A stretch of 64,000 nt of DNA from Streptomyces sp. CB01881 (GTDB lineage Bacteria; Actinomycetota; Actinomycetes; Streptomycetales; Streptomycetaceae), in contig NZ_CP026498.1 of assembly GCF_002953255.1 (NCBI RefSeq), positions 1,475,543 through 1,539,542 on the forward strand. The letters run 5' to 3'. Position 1 is the stretch's first letter. Each line of letters opens with the position of its first letter. Position numbers and translations under genes: made by a program. The notes under the pieces were generated by a model that did no database searches, was not told where the DNA came from, and was given only the letters and a program-made list of their open reading frames with translations. Positions 35,682 to 43,970 of this stretch are shown in pieces.

Positions 35682-36627
35682 GCCGGGAGCCGTGTCCGGG
35701 CCGGGAGCCGCGGCCGAACCGGGCGCTGCGATCGAACCGGGGGCCGTGTCCGAGCTGGAGGTCGTGGCCGAGCTGGAGGTCGTCCGGCCCGGCCCGCTGA
35801 CCACCGTGCAGGACCTCGGGCGCCGCGGCGTCGCCCACCTCGGTGTGCCCCGGGCGGGTGCGCTGGACGAGCCCGCGCTGCGCGCCGCCAACCGGCTGGT
35901 CGGCAACGAGCCGGGCGCGGCCGCGCTGGAGACCACCCTCGGCGGGGTCGCCCTGCGCGCGAGCCGACCGGTGACCGTGGCCGTCACCGGCGCGCCGTCG
36001 GCGGTACGCGTGGACGGGCGGGCCGCCGCCTGGGGCGCGCCCGTCGCCGTGCCGGCGGGCGCGCTGGTCGAGGTCGGCGCCACCACCCACGGCGTCCGCG
36101 GCTACCTGGCGGTGGCGGGCGGGATCGCCGTCCCACCCGTGCTCGGCAGCCGCTCGGCCGACCTGCTCTCCGGCCTCGGCCCCGCTCCGCTGGCCGCCGG
36201 CGACCGGCTGCCGGTCGGCCCTCCCCCGCGCCCACGGCCGACGCCGGACCTGGTGCCGCTCCCCGCACCCCCGGCCGAGCTGGTGCTGAGACTGCACCTC
36301 GGGCCGCGCGCCGACTGGTTCGAACCCCGGTCGGTGGCCTGGCTGGCCCGCGACCACTACCGGGTCGCCCCGGCCAGCAACCGGATCGCCCTGCGGACGG
36401 AGGGTCCTGCGGTCACCCGGTCGCGCGGCGGCGAACTGCCGAGCGAGGGCATGGTGCTGGGCGCCGTCCAGATCCCCCCGGACGGCCTGCCGGTCGTCTT
36501 CCTCGCCGACCACCCCACCACCGGTGGTTACCCCGTCCTCGGCGTCGTCCCGCCTGCCGACCTCGCCGCCGCCGCACAGGCCCGCCCCGGGACGCCGCTC
36601 CGGTTCGTGCTGCTGCGGGGCCGGTAG
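35668..36627 (+). CDS. pxpC: 5-oxoprolinase subunit PxpC (KipA family)
   Basis: 319 residues. This biotin-dependent-carboxylase-like domain protein is the partner of PxpB. It shows GPLTTVQDLGRRGVAHLGVP, RAANRLVGNEPGAAALETTL, and near the C-terminus SEGMVLGAVQIPPDGLPVVF and LADHPTTGGYPVLG. GTG 35668 overlaps pxpB by 14 nt; GTG 35674 is also possible. Residues ~5-40 are six degenerate hexapeptides (EPGAVS, GPGAAA, EPGAAI, EPGAVS, ELEVVA, ELEVVR) encoded by 18-bp units at 35680-35787. Confidence 0.88.
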   Translation: MTVTEPGAVSGPGAAAEPGAAIEPGAVSELEVVAELEVVRPGPLTTVQDLGRRGVAHLGVPRAGALDEPALRAANRLVGNEPGAAALETTLGGVALRASRPVTVAVTGAPSAVRVDGRAAAWGAPVAVPAGALVEVGATTHGVRGYLAVAGGIAVPPVLGSRSADLLSGLGPAPLAAGDRLPVGPPPRPRPTPDLVPLPAPPAELVLRLHLGPRADWFEPRSVAWLARDHYRVAPASNRIALRTEGPAVTRSRGGELPSEGMVLGAVQIPPDGLPVVFLADHPTTGGYPVLGVVPPADLAAAAQARPGTPLRFVLLRGR

Positions 36628-36721
36628 GCGCGACGCTGCAGGGAGCAGGACGTTCCGTAGCAGTGGGGCGCGGGCCTGGAGGTCACGCCGGACCGGCCGC
36701 GGGGCCGGTCAGCGGGACCGG

Positions 36722-37667
36722 TCAGCGGGACCGGCCCAACAGGGCCTCGGCAATGGCGCGTTGGTCCGGGCTGACGACCGCCCCGCCGTCCTCGACGTCC
36801 CAGAGGGTGTTCTGCAGGACGCGGGCCAGCGTCCAGCAGGTGGCGCGGGCCGGGTCGAGGGCGAGGGTGTCGGTCAGCAGGTCGAAGCGGCGACGGAGGG
36901 CGCGGGACGTCGCCGGTCGCGGTGAGATCGTCCCAGCGGTTCCGCAGGGCGGGGAGGAGCTCGAACCCCGGTTCGCCGGCCAACGGCTTGGGGTCGATGG
37001 CGAGCCAGGGCGCCCGGCCGTCCGCGCCCGCCGGGGCAAGCACGTTGGCGTAGTGCAGGTCCCAGTGGAGCAGGCGGTCGCCCGGTTCGTGCCGGACCTC
37101 GCGAAGGGCCGCGGCGCAGTCGGCGAGCAGACGGCGGTCGGCCGGGTCGGCCAGTGCGGCGAGCGCCTCCTGCACCCGGGCCGGCATCGCGTCGGCGACC
37201 TCGGCCAAGCTCCGCAGACCGGGCGGGGCCTGCTGCTCCGTCAGGCCGGCCAGCAACTCGGCGAGGACGTGCAGGGCGGCGAGGTCGTCCGGGACGGTGA
37301 GCAGGGAGCGGTCCGGGTCCAGGCGCTCCAGCAGCATCGATCCGGTCGCCGGGTCGTGGGCGAGCAGCCGGACGGCGCCCCGGCCGTCCCAGGCGCGCAG
37401 GGCGACGAGCTCGCCGGCCGTCTCCTCGTCCAGCGGCTGGAGCTTGAGCGCGGCCGGCGTGCCGTCCGCGCTCAGCACCGGGAGGACCAGCCCGACCATG
37501 CCGTGGGCGGGCCGTCCGTCGGGGCGCAGCGACCAGCGTTCCAGCAGCCCGGCGGCGAGTGCCGGAAGGCCGGCAGCCCAGTCGCGGCCCTGGTCCCCGC
37601 AGAACTCGGCGAGGAAGGCGGTGAGCGCGGCGGGGACGCGGAACCACGACTCGGGGGCCGTCGGCAT
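36722..37667 (-). pseudogene. APH(6)/hydroxyurea phosphotransferase-like kinase, frameshifted
   Basis: Two frames together give a complete aminoglycoside/hydroxyurea phosphotransferase-family protein of ~314 residues. The first frame (ATG 37667, after GAGGAG) holds the kinase core with LLHWDLHYANVLAPAG (catalytic Asp, Asn) and APWLAIDPKPLAGEPG. After ATGDVPR it loses homology and continues to 36528, while the neighbouring frame supplies the expected C-terminus (ALRRRFDLLTDTLAL through EALLGRSR). One extra base in the GGG at 36904-36906 explains the shift. Either the gene is inactive, it uses a frameshift, or the base is a sequencing error. Confidence 0.75.
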
Positions 37668-37858
37668 GTGGGCGGCTCCTCGGCGACGGGAACGTGCGCG
37701 TGTCGTGCCACGGCGGCGTGACGTGTCGGGGTGGCGTGACGGTGTGGCGTGTCGCGTCATGGGGCACGACGTGCCGTGGGGGCGCGACGTGCCATGTAGA
37801 CGTGGCGCGCCGTGGGGATATGACGTGCCGCGGGGAAACGGCGCGTCACATCAGCGTG
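37668..37858. repeat. Low-complexity spacer with ACGTGCC-type direct repeats
   Basis: Short related motifs (GACGTGCCGTGG, GACGTGCCATGT, GACGTGCCGCGG, CGTGTCGGGG) recur every 20-35 bp between the APH-like and hydrolase genes. No gene, promoter or clear hairpin was identified. Confidence 0.5.
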
Positions 37859-38638
37859 TCACTCTCCCGCCGTACGGCGTGCCAGGGCGGCAGCGGCGGC
37901 CGCGGTGAAGCCCTCCGGATTGTCGAACATGATGTTGTGCCCGCAGTCCGGGACCGCCACCAGTTCCACCCCCGCCTCCCGCAGCCGGTCCGCGCCCGCC
38001 GGCTCACCGTCCGCCGCCGGGTGGAGGAACGTCCGCGGGACCTCCAGGCCGAGGAGGAGTTCACGCATGGTCGGGACGGTGCCGCGGGCGAGGTTGACCG
38101 CGCTGCGGTGGAGGGCCTCGGGGCCGGCGAGCCGCATGGTGGACCACCAGAACGGGCCGACCCACCGGCCGACCCGCTCCCGGCCGCCGGCCAGGAACTC
38201 CTCCTCGGTGAAGGTGGCGATCCCGCTGCTGCCCGGACGGCGGGCGGGCGCGATCGGGTCGAGGTTGGCGTCGACCAGGAGGAGATTGGCGACGAGCCGC
38301 GGGTGCCGGTGGGCCAGGACGATCGCGACCGCGCCGCCCATGCTGTGCCCGACCACCTCGACCTCGGCCAGTCCGGCCTCCTCCACCGCAGCCGCGACCG
38401 CGTCGGCGTGGGCCTCCAAGGTGTACGGGAAGTCCGCGGGCCGGTCGCTGATGCCGAAACCCAGCAGGTCGAGCAGGAGCGAACGACGCCCGCCGAGCAA
38501 CGGATGAGCGGCCGCCGCCGCGAAGTAGACCGGCGAACTCGCACCCAGACCATGCAGGAACAACCGGGCCGGCTCGGCACCCGGCAACTCCACCCAACGA
38601 ATCCGGTCGCCGTTCGGGGTCACGGTGGCTTGACGCAC
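37859..38638 (-). CDS. Alpha/beta hydrolase
   Basis: 259 residues. It has the hydrolase oxyanion region LFLHGLGASSPVYF, the nucleophile elbow VVGHSMGGAVAIVLA (Ser ~98), the acid in a C-terminal FLHPAADGE-type strand, and the catalytic His in VPDCGHNIMFDNPEGF. No signal peptide; substrate not inferable. GTG 38638 follows GGAGGAG. It diverges from a PadR regulator across a palindromic operator, so it is a likely PadR target. Confidence 0.85.
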   Translation of the reverse strand: MRQATVTPNGDRIRWVELPGAEPARLFLHGLGASSPVYFAAAAAHPLLGGRRSLLLDLLGFGISDRPADFPYTLEAHADAVAAAVEEAGLAEVEVVGHSMGGAVAIVLAHRHPRLVANLLLVDANLDPIAPARRPGSSGIATFTEEEFLAGGRERVGRWVGPFWWSTMRLAGPEALHRSAVNLARGTVPTMRELLLGLEVPRTFLHPAADGEPAGADRLREAGVELVAVPDCGHNIMFDNPEGFTAAAAAALARRTAGE

Positions 38639-38689
38639 GGTCGTACTCCTCCTCGATTCGGGGCACTACTTCGGGGCACTCCAGCGAAA

Positions 38690-38785
38690 TGCGGCGGGAC
38701 GCAGCACAAGCACCGCACGCAGCAGCGCACGCAGCGCCACACGCAGCGCCGGCACAGCGGCAGCGCGGCACCAGCGCAGCGGCAC
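38690..38785. repeat. CGCAGC/GCAC-rich simple-sequence region
   Basis: Short iterations of CGCAGC and GGCAC (ACGCAGCAGCGCACGCAG and related) fill the spacer between the hydrolase gene and the PadR operator. Noncoding on both strands as far as can be seen. Confidence 0.6.
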
Positions 38786-38795
38786 GTCGGGAACG

Positions 38796-38832
38796 ATACC
38801 TCGGACCCGAGGTATAGCGGTAGCGATATAAT
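38796..38832 (+). promoter_or_regulatory. PadR operator and promoter
   Basis: ATACCTCGGACCCGAGGTAT (38796-38815) is a perfect palindrome with 9-bp arms, and the consensus -10 TATAAT is at 38827-38832. The palindrome covers the -35 position, where no good hexamer exists. This fits repression of padR, and probably of the divergent hydrolase gene, by the PadR protein. Confidence 0.65.
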
Positions 38833-38872
38833 TGGCGGACGCCCGAGAACGACCCCCTGAGAGAGTGACCCC

Positions 38873-39409
38873 ATGCTGAAGCTCGCGATCCTCGGGTTCC
38901 TCCATGACCGGCCCCTGCACGGCTACGAGCTGCGCCGCCACCTCGCGGCACTCACCGGGCACGTCCGACCGATCAGCGACGGCACGCTCTACCCGGCGAT
39001 CAAGCGCCTGGAGTCCGACGGCCTGCTGGTGCGCGAGACCGAGCCGGGAACGACGGCCGCCCCCCGTCACACCCTCCATCTCACCGACGCGGGGCGGGCC
39101 GCGCTGCTCGACCGGCTCCGCGCACCCGACGAGCTCGACATCAGCGACGAGAACCGCTGGTTCACCGTGCTGGCCTTCCTCCGCCATCTCGACGGCGAGC
39201 CGGCCGCCCAGGCCGCCGTGCTCCGCCGCCGCCTCGCCTTCCTGAGCGAGCCGGCCAGCTTCTTCTACGCCGGGGCGCGCCCGCTCGGCGCCGAGGACGT
39301 GGCGGACCCGTTCCGCCACGGCATGCTGCTCATCGCGCGGGCCACCACCGAGACCGAACTCGCCTGGCTGCGAGCCACCCTGACGGAGCTGGACCGCAAC
39401 GCGCAGTAG
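38873..39409 (+). CDS. PadR-family transcriptional regulator
   Basis: 178 residues. N-terminal PadR winged helix: AILGFLHDRPLHGYELRRHL then ISDGTLYPAIKRLESDGLLV, followed by a C-terminal helical dimerisation domain with AAVLRRRLAFLSEPASFFYA (Vir_act_alpha_C type). ATG 38873 has only a weak GAGAG upstream. Preceded by its own palindromic operator and TATAAT; diverges from the alpha/beta hydrolase gene. Confidence 0.9.
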   Translation: MLKLAILGFLHDRPLHGYELRRHLAALTGHVRPISDGTLYPAIKRLESDGLLVRETEPGTTAAPRHTLHLTDAGRAALLDRLRAPDELDISDENRWFTVLAFLRHLDGEPAAQAAVLRRRLAFLSEPASFFYAGARPLGAEDVADPFRHGMLLIARATTETELAWLRATLTELDRNAQ

Positions 39410-39457
39410 GCCCCGCGGGCCGCATCCCCACCACCCATCCCATACACACAAAACGCC

Positions 39458-39496
39458 GCGGCCCGCACCGACCGTCGAACAGTCGGTGCGGGCCGC
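39458..39496. terminator. Bidirectional terminator, 15-bp perfect stem
   Basis: GCGGCCCGCACCGAC (39458-39472) pairs with 39482-39496 around a 9-nt loop, between the convergent padR and DUF4396 genes. Confidence 0.8.
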
Positions 39497-39527
39497 AGGC
39501 GAGTCCCCGGCGCCTCGGGGTACGGGG

Positions 39528-40184
39528 TCAGTGCTGGTGGTGGGCATGGACGACCGCGTGGCCGCGGCCGCGCCCGATCATCCACTTGTTGACCGGCACG
39601 GTCAGGCTGAAGGCGAGGACGAGTGAGCCCGCCAGCGCGATCCAGAACAGCAGGTCGCCGAGGCCGGCGTCCATCGCCCCCGGGACGGTGACCATCACGG
39701 TGTTGTCGATCAACTCCATGACCAGGATCGACACGGTGTCGGCGGCCAGCGCGACCTTCACCGCGGCCCCGACGTCCAGGCCGGCCTTCAGCACGCCGCG
39801 CATGGTGAGCGCGTAGCCGAAGACGAAGGCCAGCAGCACCGAGAGCACCACGGTCGCACCGTTGTGCAGGCCGAACGCGGTACCGAGCACCATGCCGAGG
39901 ATCTCGCCGATGGCGCAGCCGGTAAGGCAGTGCAGGGTGGCCTGCGCGGCGGTCCGCCAGCTTGCCCCGCCGCCGTGCGCGGCACCGTGGCCGGCGTGAC
40001 CCGCATGACCTGCGTGACCTGCGTGACCTGCGTGCACATCGTGACCCGCGTGCGCGTCGTGACCCGCAGGGATGTCGTGGCCGACATGGCCGACATGGCC
40101 CTCGTGCCCGGCCGGGTGGCCGTGGTGCTCGTGGTGCTGGTGACCCGCGTGCTGCTCGTGCTCGTGCTGTGCGGGGTGTGCCAT
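39528..40184 (-). CDS. DUF4396 membrane protein with His-rich N-terminus
   Basis: 218 residues. The first ~75 residues hold about 30 histidines in patterns such as HQHHEHHGHPAGHEGHVGH and (AGH)n, a likely metal-binding tail. The rest is a DUF4396 domain with four or five membrane spans (TLHCLTGCAIGEILGMVLG, LLAFVFGYALTMRGVL, ADTVSILVMELIDNTVM) and a His-rich end. ATG 40184 follows GGAGGAC. Its promoter encloses a CsoR-like box, so copper or a related metal is the likely signal. Biochemical function unknown. Confidence 0.8.
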   Translation of the reverse strand: MAHPAQHEHEQHAGHQHHEHHGHPAGHEGHVGHVGHDIPAGHDAHAGHDVHAGHAGHAGHAGHAGHGAAHGGGASWRTAAQATLHCLTGCAIGEILGMVLGTAFGLHNGATVVLSVLLAFVFGYALTMRGVLKAGLDVGAAVKVALAADTVSILVMELIDNTVMVTVPGAMDAGLGDLLFWIALAGSLVLAFSLTVPVNKWMIGRGRGHAVVHAHHQH

Positions 40185-40233
40185 GTCGTCCTCCGCTTGC
40201 TCCGGCGCTTCGTTCCTCGCTCCGTCGACGATG

Positions 40234-40262
40234 AATGTATACCCCCTAGGGGTATGTAGCAA
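40234..40262 (-). promoter_or_regulatory. Promoter with CsoR-like metal-responsive operator
   Basis: The palindrome ATACCCCCTAGGGGTAT (40239-40255) matches the ATACCCC/GGGGTAT pattern bound by copper-sensing CsoR repressors. It fills the spacer of a minus-strand promoter with TTGCTA (40257-40262) and TACATT (40234-40239), 17 bp apart, ~50 bp upstream of the DUF4396 start. Confidence 0.7.
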
Positions 40263-40318
40263 CCCTCGTCCCGACGCCCTCTTCCCCCCTCCCGTCGACC
40301 CGTGTTCCGATGAGACGC

Positions 40319-41014
40319 ATGACCGATGAGCGACGTAAGGGTTACGACGGCACGGGACCGGGCGCGATCACACCGGACGGATGCGCCGTCGAGATGTACA
40401 GCCGGCTGCCGGCCGGGGGTGAGCCGGAGGTGATCGAGAAGGCCGTCCCGGCGGGCGCGAGCATCCTCGAACTGGGCTGCGGCGTGGGCCGGATGACGCA
40501 CCCGCTGCTCGACCGGGGCTTCGCGGTGACGGCCGTGGACGAGTCCGCCGAGATGCTGGCCCGGGTGCGCGGGGCCAGGACCGTCCGGAGCCCGATCGAG
40601 GAGCTGGACCTCGGCGAGCACTTCGACGTCGTCATGCTGGCCTCGTTCCTGGTGCACGCCGGCGACCCGGTGGTCCGGCGTCGGCTGCTGGAGACCTGCC
40701 GGCGCCATGTCGCGGCGGACGGCTGCGTGCTGATCCAGCGCGAGGGCGAGGAGTGGCACCTGAACGTGCCGCGCGAGCGCCCGATCCCTCCGGACGGACT
40801 GGTCCGGATCACCTCGTCCACGCCGGTCGGCGACGGGGTGAACTCGGTGCACGTCGAGTACGAGTTCCCGGACGCGCGCTGGACCCAGACCTTCCTCTCC
40901 CGGCCGCTCGGCACCGCCGAGTTCGAGCGGACGCTGGCCGAGGCGGGCCTGTCCGTGGACGCCTATCTGACCGAGGACCGGGTCTGGGTGCGGGCACGGC
41001 CGGACACCGCCTGA
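40319..41014 (+). CDS. Class I SAM-dependent methyltransferase
   Basis: 231 residues. Motif I is ILELGCGVGRMTHPLLDRG, followed by VTAVDESAEMLARV and FDVVMLASFLVHA, the standard Rossmann methyltransferase pattern. Substrate not inferable. ATG 40319 is preferred (a weak GAG upstream); ATG 40310 is in frame. It diverges from the DUF4396 gene, so the CsoR-like box lies in their shared upstream region, but no promoter for this gene was resolved. Confidence 0.82.
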   Translation: MTDERRKGYDGTGPGAITPDGCAVEMYSRLPAGGEPEVIEKAVPAGASILELGCGVGRMTHPLLDRGFAVTAVDESAEMLARVRGARTVRSPIEELDLGEHFDVVMLASFLVHAGDPVVRRRLLETCRRHVAADGCVLIQREGEEWHLNVPRERPIPPDGLVRITSSTPVGDGVNSVHVEYEFPDARWTQTFLSRPLGTAEFERTLAEAGLSVDAYLTEDRVWVRARPDTA

Positions 41015-41036
41015 GCAGCGCCTGAGCAGCGCACGA

Positions 41037-41066
41037 GCACCGTCCGGACAACGGTCCGGGCGGTGC
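41037..41066 (+). terminator. Terminator after the methyltransferase gene
   Basis: GCACCGTCCGGAC (41037-41049) pairs with GTCCGGGCGGTGC (41054-41066), with one G-U pair and the loop AACG. Confidence 0.75.
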
Positions 41067-41173
41067 GGCGGGCCCGGAGCGGGGGTGAACGACAACCCGT
41101 CACCTTCACCGCGTACCATCAGGCGCGCGCCGGGCCCTCGCGCGACCCGTGCGTCGGGCGGGACCGGCGGTTC

Positions 41174-41214
41174 GCATGCCATCGGCATGTGCCCCGCGCA
41201 TGCCGATGGCATGC
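41174..41214. promoter_or_regulatory. Nested palindromes upstream of uppP
   Basis: GCATGCCATCGGCATG (41174-41189) and CATGCCGATGGCATGC (41199-41214) are perfect inverted copies around a 9-nt centre. Each arm is itself near-palindromic (ATGCCATCGGCAT). The whole can act as two operators in DNA or as a 16-bp hairpin in RNA. It ends 32 bp before a 13-codon leader ORF. Confidence 0.65.
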
Positions 41215-41245
41215 TCCCGCACCGACCACCACACAAGGACCGCTG

Positions 41246-41287
41246 ATGCGCATCGACCGACGGATACCCCGGGCGGGTGTCCGGTGA
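41246..41287 (+). CDS. 13-residue leader ORF coupled to uppP
   Basis: ATG 41246 with AAGGA about 8 nt upstream opens an ORF encoding MRIDRRIPRAGVR. Its stop is the TGA at 41285-41287, which overlaps the GTG start of uppP as GTGA. uppP itself has no strong ribosome binding site, so ribosomes ending on this ORF may start uppP. Four or five arginines stand out. Whether it is regulatory or only provides coupling cannot be told from sequence. Confidence 0.5.
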   Translation: MRIDRRIPRAGVR

Positions 41288-42129
41288 TCGAATGGTTCCA
41301 CGGGGCCGTCCTCGGCCTGATCCAGGGACTCACCGAATTCCTGCCGATCTCCTCCAGCGCCCACCTCCGGGTCTTCTCGGCCCTGCTGGGCTGGGACGAC
41401 CCGGGCGCGGCCTTCACCGCCGTGACCCAGCTCGGCACCGAGTCCGCGGTGCTGATCTACTTCCGCCGCGACATCGCCTCGATCGTGAAGACGTGGACGC
41501 TCTCGCTGTTCCGACCGGCGCTCCGCTCGCACCAGGACGCCCGGATGGGCTGGTTCGTGATCATCGGCACCCTGCCGATCGGCATCCTGGGCAAGCTGTT
41601 CCAGGACACCATCGAGACCAACCTCCGTGACCTGCGGATCATCGGCACCACGCTGATCGTGTTCGGCCTGGTCCTGGCGGTGGCCGACCGGACCCGGGCG
41701 GTCCGCAACGCCAAGCCGATCACCGATCTCACCCTTCCGCACGCCGCCGGGTACGGCTTCGCACAGGCCCTGGCGCTCATCCCCGGCGTCTCCCGCTCGG
41801 GCGGCACCATCAGCGCCGGCCTCCTGCTCGGCTACAGTCGCGAGGCGGCGGCCCGGTACTCGTTCCTGCTGGCGATCCCGGCGGTGCTCGCCTCCGGCCT
41901 GCTGGAGCTGTTCAAGATCGGCGAGGGCCCTGCCCCTGCCTGGGGGCCGACCGTCCTGGCCACCCTGATCGCCTTCGTGGTCGGCTACGCGGCGATCGCC
42001 TGGTTCCTGAAGTACATCTCGAACAACAGCTTCATGCCGTTCGTGGTGTACCGGGTGGCGCTCGGCATTCTGATCATCGCGCTGGTGAGCATGGGCACTC
42101 TGGCGCCCGACGCCGGGGTCGTGAAGTAG
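41284..42129 (+). CDS. uppP: Undecaprenyl-diphosphatase (UppP/BacA)
   Basis: 281 residues, about eight membrane spans. It dephosphorylates undecaprenyl pyrophosphate, recycling the lipid carrier for peptidoglycan and polysaccharide synthesis; extra copies give bacitracin resistance. Both signature motifs are intact: LIQGLTEFLPISSSAHL and LALIPGVSRSGGTISAGLLL. GTG 41284 overlaps the upstream leader ORF (GTGA). The upstream palindrome and leader ORF suggest post-transcriptional or repressor control. Confidence 0.94.
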   Translation: MIEWFHGAVLGLIQGLTEFLPISSSAHLRVFSALLGWDDPGAAFTAVTQLGTESAVLIYFRRDIASIVKTWTLSLFRPALRSHQDARMGWFVIIGTLPIGILGKLFQDTIETNLRDLRIIGTTLIVFGLVLAVADRTRAVRNAKPITDLTLPHAAGYGFAQALALIPGVSRSGGTISAGLLLGYSREAAARYSFLLAIPAVLASGLLELFKIGEGPAPAWGPTVLATLIAFVVGYAAIAWFLKYISNNSFMPFVVYRVALGILIIALVSMGTLAPDAGVVK

Positions 42130-42234
42130 AACGCGGTTCCAGCGGTTCCACCCGGCGCTCCAGCCCGGCAGCCCCGCCCAACGGTCCCGCCCAACGGCTC
42201 CCACCCCACCGGTCCCACCTCGTACCGACAGCAG

Positions 42235-42268
42235 CGGGCCGGGGCACCACTCCAGGTGCCCCGGCCCG
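42235..42268. terminator. Bidirectional terminator, 14-bp perfect stem
   Basis: CGGGCCGGGGCACC (42235-42248) pairs with 42255-42268 around a 6-nt loop and is followed by TTT on the plus strand. It separates convergent uppP and the HEAT-repeat gene. 42130-42455 otherwise holds only GC-rich short repeats (GCGGTTCCA, GGTCCCGCCCAACGG). Confidence 0.8.
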
Positions 42269-42455
42269 TTTCGTCCGTCCAGGAAGCGACCCGGCCCCCG
42301 AACGGCTCGGTCGCAGACCGGTGGCGCGCGGCCGCAGCTCGGCCGCGGCACACAGGCGGATCCGGCCCGCAGGCGGATCAGGCACGCGGCCCCGCCCCGG
42401 CCCGCAGGTGGCTCGGGATTGGCCCCGGGGCGCCCGTGGCGCCCCCTCCGGGTGG

Positions 42456-43970
42456 CTACCGGCTGCGCTCGCGGGCGGCGGTCAGCCGGCCCCGCACGGC
42501 GGCGTGGACCTCGGCCTCCTCGGCCGGGTCGGCGGCGAGCCGGCGCAGGCGCTCCAGCACACGGGCGTCGCCGGTGGTGGCGACGTGTCTCGCGGCGAGC
42601 TCCCGGGTGGACTCCTCGCAGTCCCAGAGGCACTCGACGGCCGGGCCCTCGGGGAAGTGCACGTCGGTCGCGGCGAGCGCCTGGGCGGCGCGGCCACGCA
42701 GTTCGGAGGAGGCGGCCTCGCCGTAGATGTGGCGCAGGACGGGGACGGCTTCGGCGGCGGCAAGCCGCCCCGCACCGTCGACCAGCGCCCCGAGCCCGGA
42801 ACCGGTGCCCGTCACCCCGCGCACCGAGATCCAGCGGCGCAGGCCGGCTACCACGAGGGGCGCGTCGCAGGGCTCGCCGGCGTCGGCGAGCAGCTGGACG
42901 GCGGCCTCGCCGAGGGCGCTGTCCGCGCCGCCGGCGGTCGGATCGGCCCAGCGGCGGGCGTGGGCCAGCACCTCGGGGCCGCGCATCCGGCCGAGCAGCT
43001 CCAGGGCGGCGCGCACCATCCGGTCGTCCACGTCGGCGGCAGCGGCCTCGATCAGGCCGGCGGCGGCCGGGTCGCGCTGGTCGACCAGGTAGCGCAGCGC
43101 TGCCCGGCGGGCGCCCGGCAGGCCGCTGCGGGCGGCCTCCAGCACGGCCGGACGGTCCTCGGGGCGGACCACGGCGGCCAGGCAGCGCGCGGCCGCGGCG
43201 GCGCGGCGGTCCACGGCGTCGGGGCCGGTGAGGTCGCCGGCGTCGCGGGCCGGTTCGGGGCGGTCGGGCTGTCGGGCGAAGGCGCCGGCGCTCAGGCCGC
43301 CCAGCTCGCCCTGGTCGGCCCAGGCGAGCACGTCGGCGGTGGACCAGCCGGGGGTGACGCCGCTGCGGTTGAGCTGGCGCTGCCAGAGGTCGAAGGGGGA
43401 CTGCTCGCTCGCCGCGGCGACCCGCGGGTGGTAGGCCGCCCAGAGTCGCCACGGCCGCGGCTCGTACGCGCCGCGGATGAACTCGCGCAACTCGGCGTCG
43501 CCCTCGGGGCCCGGCGGGAAGCGGTCCAGCACGGCGGTGCCGAGCAGCAGCAGGCCGCGGTCGTCGTCCCGCAGCGCGAGCTCGTCCAGGGCCCAGGCCC
43601 AGTTGGTGCCGGTGGCGGCGTACTCGCGCAGCATCAGCAGCGCGTCGCGCCGGCCGTAGGCGGCGAGGTGGCCGAGGACGGAGAGCGCGAGGCCCGTGCG
43701 GGTCTCGTCGTCGTCGAGGAGGTCCTCCGGGTCGTGGAGGTGGTCCTCGATGCCGCCGAGCGGCGCCTCCAACTCCATGTAGAGGCGCGCGTAGTAGAGG
43801 GAGCGGTTCTCGACCTGCCAGTCGGCCCTCGGGTCCCTGGTGACGCACTCCTCCAGCGCGGTGATGGCCTCGGTGCGGTCGGCGGCCAGCGCATGGAGCT
43901 GCCCGTCACCACGGCCTCGCTGAAGGAGGCCGAGGAGGCTGGCACTGGGTGCTATCACTGGCTCGAACAT
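42456..43970 (-). CDS. HEAT-repeat protein of unknown function
   Basis: 504 residues. The C-terminal two thirds consist of helical repeats of HEAT/PBS-lyase type (RPAVLEAARSGLPGARRAAL, MVRAALELLGRMRGPEVLAH, TRELAARHVATTGDARVLER). The N-terminal part (VENRSLYYARLYMELEAPLG) is conserved in similar actinomycete proteins as I recall them. ATG 43970 (MFEPVIAPSASLLGLL) is taken as start; the frame is open upstream but loses protein-like composition. It is probably a scaffold or protein-binding factor. No partner gene is evident. Confidence 0.72.
   Translation of the reverse strand: MFEPVIAPSASLLGLLQRGRGDGQLHALAADRTEAITALEECVTRDPRADWQVENRSLYYARLYMELEAPLGGIEDHLHDPEDLLDDDETRTGLALSVLGHLAAYGRRDALLMLREYAATGTNWAWALDELALRDDDRGLLLLGTAVLDRFPPGPEGDAELREFIRGAYEPRPWRLWAAYHPRVAAASEQSPFDLWQRQLNRSGVTPGWSTADVLAWADQGELGGLSAGAFARQPDRPEPARDAGDLTGPDAVDRRAAAAARCLAAVVRPEDRPAVLEAARSGLPGARRAALRYLVDQRDPAAAGLIEAAAADVDDRMVRAALELLGRMRGPEVLAHARRWADPTAGGADSALGEAAVQLLADAGEPCDAPLVVAGLRRWISVRGVTGTGSGLGALVDGAGRLAAAEAVPVLRHIYGEAASSELRGRAAQALAATDVHFPEGPAVECLWDCEESTRELAARHVATTGDARVLERLRRLAADPAEEAEVHAAVRGRLTAARERSR

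Noticed and set aside
36528..36905. First-frame C-terminus of the APH-like gene (to 36528) as a real protein end
   Set aside because: After ATGDVPR it turns into Pro/Arg/His-rich shadow sequence and overlaps the end of pxpC, while the other frame supplies the conserved C-terminus.
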